A stretch of DNA of 46,403 nucleotides, from contig MVRP01000016.1 of the NCBI GenBank assembly GCA_002067405.1, positions 1 to 46,403 of the forward strand, given 5' to 3'. Below, one piece after another: positions 42,673-46,403 of this stretch. The stretch comes from Syntrophorhabdaceae bacterium PtaU1.Bin034 (GTDB lineage: Bacteria > Desulfobacterota_G > Syntrophorhabdia > Syntrophorhabdales > WCHB1-27). Numbering within the stretch: the stretch's first letter is position 1; every line of letters begins with the position of its first letter. A program made the translations under genes and the position numbers. The notes below the pieces were generated by a model. The model ran no database searches. It worked only from the letters and a program-made list of their open reading frames with translations, and was not told the DNA's origin.

Positions 42673-44244
42673 CTAAAGGAATGACTTCAAGACCCCCCTT
42701 ATGATTTCCGGCTTATCCCGGGTGTTCACCTTCATTACTCTGAAGGACGGCAATTCCCGGGGCTCTTCCATGGTCTGAAGCTGCCTTTCCAGCACGGCTA
42801 TGTGGCCGTCGGAGATGTCAGTATTGTCTTTCATCCTCTGCAGGACGCGTTCTCTCAGCGTTTCCTCGTCGGCAAGGCAGTAAACAAAGAAGGGATTCAA
42901 TGTCTCTCTCAGGCAATCCTCAAAAAACCTCAGCCTGTGCAAAGAGGTAAGGAATGTGGCATCCGCCACAACCCTCTTCCCTTTTTTTGCGAGTGAAACG
43001 GCCCGCTCCGTGATAATCCGATATGTTGTCTCCGTCATGCCGGGTCCGTATATGTCCTCGCCGTAATCGACATAGACGTGCCTGTTAACTGAGAGACCCG
43101 CAATCTCCTTTCGGATCTCATCCGATCTGATGACTACCCCTTCATCCGGAAACAGACCGTTCGCTATGGCCGATTTCCCGGATCCGGAGACGCCCATAAA
43201 GACTACCGGATTGAAGATATCGCCATGATCATCAACATAGTGCCGGGCAAGACCGTAATAATCCTTTGCTCTTCTGACAGCAGCCCTCCTGCCCTCCTCG
43301 TCGTGCTGGAGCGCATCTGCGGTGAAACCTTCTATCTTTCCCCTTACGACTGCCCGGTAGATCTTGTAGAATCGAAGAACGTCAGGGGAAGCAGCATCAG
43401 GAAAGCTTGAAAAATAGGCGTGGGAAACCGCCCGCGCAAGATCAAACCTCCCCTGGTATTCAAGGTCCATGAGGAGGAAGGCTATGTCCTCAAGCACATC
43501 GCTGATACGGAACCGTTTATTGAATTCGATGCAGTCAAAAATGATGGGCGGTTTCGTCAGACATATGTGCTTCGAATGCAAATCTCCATGCACCTCCCGC
43601 ACGAAGCCTCTCTTTTTTCTCGCCGCGAAGCATTCATGATTGTCCCGTATGAAATCTCGCGTGTACGAGGCAAGACGGGCATAGGAAGCCTCATCGATGA
43701 TGACATCGCGGTACGGAGCGATCTGCTCGAAGTTCTCCTCCGTATTCGTCCTGACTGTTCCTACGCCTCCATAGGGGCCACTTTTATAGATCGGGGCATT
43801 CAGATGAAAGCGGGCGATGATCTCTCCTGTCCGGACGAGCCTGTCATGCAGCAACTCGCCCTCTTCTATAAGGTTGTTCAAAACCTTATCCTCAGGTATC
43901 CTTTTCATCTTTACGGCATATTCGGCGACCACGGAGTCTTTCAATGGGCGAAACGAGTAATGCTCCCCCTTCCTGTAGATCGGGATAACGCCGAGGTAGG
44001 TGTCGTCTGCAAGACGCGAGTTAAGCAGTACTTCTTCCTTACAATAGAAATACCGTTTTGCGAGTGTGGTGAAGTCAAGAAAGCCGAAATTTACCGGCTT
44101 CTTGATCTTATAGGCCCTCTTATCCCCAACGAACACGCGAGAGATGTGCGTCTGATAATGGACGATGCGGCTCGGGCTTTCGGGATAGCTCTCGGGCTGC
44201 AGAAGGAAGTCTATCAACCCTTGTTCGGAACTCGCCGTTTGCAT
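42673..44244 (-). CDS. Bifunctional-looking kinase: aminoglycoside-phosphotransferase fold + P-loop kinase
   Basis: ATG 44244 gives 523 residues; another ATG at 44289 is possible, and neither has a clear ribosome site. The N-terminal about 330 residues have an APH/choline-kinase fold with REVHGDLHSKHIC and FDCIEFNKRFRISDVLEDIAF as the catalytic and metal-binding segments. The C-terminal about 180 residues are a P-loop kinase with GVSGSGKSAIA and a VVADATFL motif, like gluconate or zeta-toxin-type kinases. This two-domain architecture is known as a conserved bacterial family of unknown substrate. The gene precedes rlmD and may be co-transcribed with it. Confidence 0.87.
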   Translation of the reverse strand: MQTASSEQGLIDFLLQPESYPESPSRIVHYQTHISRVFVGDKRAYKIKKPVNFGFLDFTTLAKRYFYCKEEVLLNSRLADDTYLGVIPIYRKGEHYSFRPLKDSVVAEYAVKMKRIPEDKVLNNLIEEGELLHDRLVRTGEIIARFHLNAPIYKSGPYGGVGTVRTNTEENFEQIAPYRDVIIDEASYARLASYTRDFIRDNHECFAARKKRGFVREVHGDLHSKHICLTKPPIIFDCIEFNKRFRISDVLEDIAFLLMDLEYQGRFDLARAVSHAYFSSFPDAASPDVLRFYKIYRAVVRGKIEGFTADALQHDEEGRRAAVRRAKDYYGLARHYVDDHGDIFNPVVFMGVSGSGKSAIANGLFPDEGVVIRSDEIRKEIAGLSVNRHVYVDYGEDIYGPGMTETTYRIITERAVSLAKKGKRVVADATFLTSLHRLRFFEDCLRETLNPFFVYCLADEETLRERVLQRMKDNTDISDGHIAVLERQLQTMEEPRELPSFRVMKVNTRDKPEIIRGVLKSFL

Positions 44245-44313
44245 GTCGAAAAATAATCTAAGACGCGCCGGGCTTTCGCGCAGCAACATCTGTCGGTGTG
44301 CAGTGTTTCCACG

Positions 44314-44345
44314 AAAAAGAGGAGGCCGCGCAGCCTCCTCTTTTA
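44314..44345 (-). terminator. Rho-independent terminator of ctpA
   Basis: Perfect 12-base arms AAAAGAGGAGGC (44315-44326) and its complement (44333-44344) enclose a 6-base loop. On the minus strand the stem runs into a T-tract, about 30 bases after the ctpA stop. The stem could also work on the plus strand. Confidence 0.88.
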
Positions 44346-44373
44346 TGGAGCTCTGATTCGTGGCCCATCCGGG

Positions 44374-45711
44374 CTACTTACCTCTCAGCGCATGCCAACT
44401 CTTCAGTATCTGACGGGCCATTGCAAGCTGAAAATCGTCTTCATCGGTCTTTAAGGTAGGATCATCTTTCAGACTCGAATCGACTCGAGGTTCCTTTTCG
44501 AGTTTCTCCTCTTTGGCTTCATCCGGCTTCTTCGTGCCTTCCAGATGCTTGTCCAGGTCCTTTTCTTTTACGGGAGTAAACTTCTCACCCTTCTTTCTTG
44601 TCACGTCATTTTCGATAACAATGTCAGGGTTTATACCGTCCGCCTGAATAAGCCGCCCATTCGGCGTGTAGTATTTAGCCGTCGTCAGTCGTACCGCGGA
44701 GCCATCGCCTAACGGCAGAATAGTCTGAACCGAGCCCTTTCCGAATGTCTTTGTGCCCACAATGATCGCCCTTTTTGAATCCTGCAAGGCACCAGCCACG
44801 ATCTCCGAGCCGCTCGCGCTTCCTTCGTTCACCAGAACCACCACCGGTCCCCCATAATCATCCTTCCTGTTGTGGGCGCTGAACTTCATCTTCTGGTCCG
44901 CTTTTCTTCCTTCTATATAGGTGATAAGTCCTTGCGATATAAACTTGTCGGACACTTCGCAGGCCTGGTCCAGAAGGCCACCGGGATTGTTCCTCAGATC
45001 AAGAAGAATACCTTTCAGGTCCCCTTTCGCCGACTTTTGAAGCTCTTTCACCGCGGCGTCCAGGTCCTTGCCGGTCCTCTCCTGGAATTGCGTGATCCTG
45101 AGGTACCCGTACTTGTCGTCGAGCATTTTATACTTGACGCTCTTGACGATAATGGTATCGCGGAGTACCTGAAAATCCTTGGGAAGGGTAAAACCTTCCC
45201 TCATAATGGTCAAGGTCACCGGTTTGCCCTTCTGCCCCCTTATGAGCTTTACCACGTCAACAAGGCTCATGTTCTTCGTCGGCTTGCTGTCGATCTTGAC
45301 TATGTGGTCCGATGACTTGAGCCCCGCCTTAAATGCGGGCGTATCTTCAATTGCCGTTATAACGGTGGGGAATCCATCCTTTATGGTTATCTCTACCCCA
45401 ATGCCGCCAAACTGGCCTTTGGTGTCGGTCTGCATTTCCTTATACATCTCCGGTGTGAGAAAAGAGGAATGGGGGTCCAGGGACTCGACCATCCCTTTGA
45501 TGCCCGCATAGATCAGGTCCCGGTCCTTGACACTGTCAACGTAATTCTTCTTTACAATATCAATAACATCAGAGAATGTCTTCAAGTATTCATATACTTC
45601 CTGGCCTTCCGCATTCTTGACGATTCTGTTGCCCTGAGCCCCGGCCATGAAGCCCAAGACAAAGACGGCTACCACCAGGATCCCCAGACAAATTTTAGCT
45701 CTTTTCCCCAT
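44374..45711 (-). CDS. ctpA: Carboxy-terminal processing protease (S41 family, CtpA/Prc-like)
   Basis: ATG 45711 follows GGGAGGT; 445 residues. Residues 6-24 form a signal anchor, placing the enzyme on the periplasmic side. A PDZ domain spans about 95-180. The S41 domain has the catalytic serine S300 in EGSASGSE and lysine K325 in TFGKGSVQ, 25 residues apart as in Prc. A charged, Lys/Glu/Asp-rich C-terminal tail (about 375-430) is a likely linker. It should trim C-termini of periplasmic or lipoproteins. It diverges from mnmA and ends in a strong terminator. Confidence 0.95.
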   Translation of the reverse strand: MGKRAKICLGILVVAVFVLGFMAGAQGNRIVKNAEGQEVYEYLKTFSDVIDIVKKNYVDSVKDRDLIYAGIKGMVESLDPHSSFLTPEMYKEMQTDTKGQFGGIGVEITIKDGFPTVITAIEDTPAFKAGLKSSDHIVKIDSKPTKNMSLVDVVKLIRGQKGKPVTLTIMREGFTLPKDFQVLRDTIIVKSVKYKMLDDKYGYLRITQFQERTGKDLDAAVKELQKSAKGDLKGILLDLRNNPGGLLDQACEVSDKFISQGLITYIEGRKADQKMKFSAHNRKDDYGGPVVVLVNEGSASGSEIVAGALQDSKRAIIVGTKTFGKGSVQTILPLGDGSAVRLTTAKYYTPNGRLIQADGINPDIVIENDVTRKKGEKFTPVKEKDLDKHLEGTKKPDEAKEEKLEKEPRVDSSLKDDPTLKTDEDDFQLAMARQILKSWHALRGK

Positions 45712-45743
45712 GTATGTGACCTCCCATTTTTTGAGACATTTTC

Positions 45744-45772
45744 ATAATACTATAAATTCCGCCTGCTTTCAA
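45744..45772 (-). promoter_or_regulatory. Promoter of ctpA
   Basis: On the minus strand TTGAAA (45767-45772) and TATTAT (45744-45749) have an exact 17-base spacer. The -35 position coincides with a candidate -35 of the divergent mnmA promoter. Confidence 0.7.
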
Positions 45773-45795
45773 TTCGGTTGGACGCGTGGTATATT
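45767..45795 (+). promoter_or_regulatory. Candidate promoter of mnmA
   Basis: TATATT (45790-45795) with a poor -35 TTTCAA (45767-45772), 17-base spacer. Its expected start is at the GTG of mnmA, so the mRNA may be leaderless. Confidence 0.45.
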
Positions 45796-45801
45796 CATCG
45801 G

Positions 45802-46403
45802 GTGCAGACCGTCTTCATTGCCATGAGCGGCGGTATCGACAGTTCCTATTCCGCTTATGTGCTCAAAAAGCAAGGATATAATGTAGTGGGGTTCACTTTC
45901 GACCTTCTGCCCCAATCTTTTCGTAATGAATGCAACCGGAAAATGTGCTGCTCGGCGGTGAGCACAAATCGAGCCAGGAGAGTAGCGGATCATCTCTCCA
46001 TACCGCACTACGTCATTAACATGCGGGACGAATTTCAGGAACACGTGATAGAGAGGTTCATTGCCGAATACAGGGCAGGTCGAACACCAAACCCGTGCAT
46101 CCTCTGCAACAAATATATAAAATTCGCATCATTCCTCATGAAAGCAGCAGGTATGGGCGCTCATCTGGTAGCAACAGGCCATTATGCCGCAATAGAAAAA
46201 ACGCCGGACGGATGCCGCCTTAAAAAGGGAAGGGACAACGCAAAGGATCAGTCCTACTTCCTTTACCCGATCAGACGTACCGATTTGTCCTTTGTCACCT
46301 TTCCACTCGCGGAATGCACAAAAGATCTGGTGAGGCGGGAATTTGCCATGGTAGAACGGGAACCCGCAAAAGCCGAGGAAAGCCAGGATATTTGTTTCAT
46401 TCC
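45802..46403 (+). CDS. mnmA: tRNA-specific 2-thiouridylase MnmA (5' part)
   Basis: GTG 45802 opens a frame that continues past the window end (200 codons visible). It has the ATP-binding SGGIDSSYSA motif, the catalytic-cysteine motif GRTPNPCILCNKYIKF, ATGHYA, KDQSYFLY and SQDICFI with the second active-site cysteine. All are in MnmA order and spacing. It puts sulfur on U34 of Lys, Glu and Gln tRNAs. It has no ribosome site, and the -10 lies just upstream, pointing to a leaderless message. Confidence 0.92.
   Translation, partial: MQTVFIAMSGGIDSSYSAYVLKKQGYNVVGFTFDLLPQSFRNECNRKMCCSAVSTNRARRVADHLSIPHYVINMRDEFQEHVIERFIAEYRAGRTPNPCILCNKYIKFASFLMKAAGMGAHLVATGHYAAIEKTPDGCRLKKGRDNAKDQSYFLYPIRRTDLSFVTFPLAECTKDLVRREFAMVEREPAKAEESQDICFI

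Noticed and set aside
43420..44256. Plus-strand frame opposite the APH/P-loop kinase
   Set aside because: No domain or ribosome site; the minus strand has intact kinase motifs throughout.

Overview
The window reads as chromosomal DNA of a strictly anaerobic, menaquinone-type bacterium. The best guess is a syntrophic or sulfate-reducer-like member of the Desulfobacterota (former Deltaproteobacteria), perhaps near Syntrophorhabdus. The clues are an hdrCBA-mvhD-flx electron-bifurcation operon, many iron-sulfur proteins, UbiA/UbiD-type quinone or aromatic-acid genes, multi-PAS hybrid kinases and a HATPase-GNAT fusion protein. The lineage is an inference; no rRNA or tRNA gene is present to fix it. 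Nearly all of the window is coding. I saw no CRISPR array, insertion sequence, phage gene or tRNA.

Layout. 1-1589 (-): 5' part of a multi-PAS sensor, cut by the window start. 1774-8757 (+): ABC-F ATPase, periplasmic FKBP isomerase, then a MacAB/LolCDE-like exporter (membrane fusion protein, ATPase, two FtsX permeases). 8758-9080: the longest non-coding stretch, rich in inverted and direct repeats. 9081-15813 (+): seven tightly coupled genes, hdrC-hdrB-hdrA-mvhD-two FeS proteins-FAD/NAD subunit, closed by a strong terminator. This should be a soluble flavin-based bifurcating complex linking NADH, ferredoxin and a disulfide. 15911-16737 (-): a ferredoxin-nitroreductase gene broken by one missing base.

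16973-25112 (+) is the most unusual region. A NitT/TauT-type binding protein and ATPase are followed by a single reading frame that fuses the ABC permease to a UbiA prenyltransferase. Then come a UbiD decarboxylase, an LpdD-like small protein, a DsbD/CcdA-type membrane protein, a NapH/CcoG-like membrane ferredoxin and a membrane-anchored protein. The order suggests import of an aromatic or quinone precursor coupled to prenylation and decarboxylation, next to a membrane thiol/electron module. 25293-26738 (+): a LuxR-type regulator with an autoinducer-binding domain and no luxI nearby, then an orphan receiver protein whose promoter carries a LuxR/NarL-like box centred near -42.

26819-46403 is a housekeeping and accessory mosaic: htpG, a 14-TM MFS exporter, HATPase-GNAT fusion, UPF0200 kinase-like protein, small unknowns, CPBP protease, crotonase, nitroreductase, ribosomal protein S1, a PAS hybrid histidine kinase, ModE-like regulator, carboxymuconolactone decarboxylase-like protein, rlmD, an APH/P-loop kinase, ctpA and the 5' part of mnmA. 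Several genes here (MFS, ModE-like, mnmA) start within a few bases of the expected transcription start of a good sigma-70-like promoter and lack a Shine-Dalgarno sequence, so leaderless mRNAs are likely.
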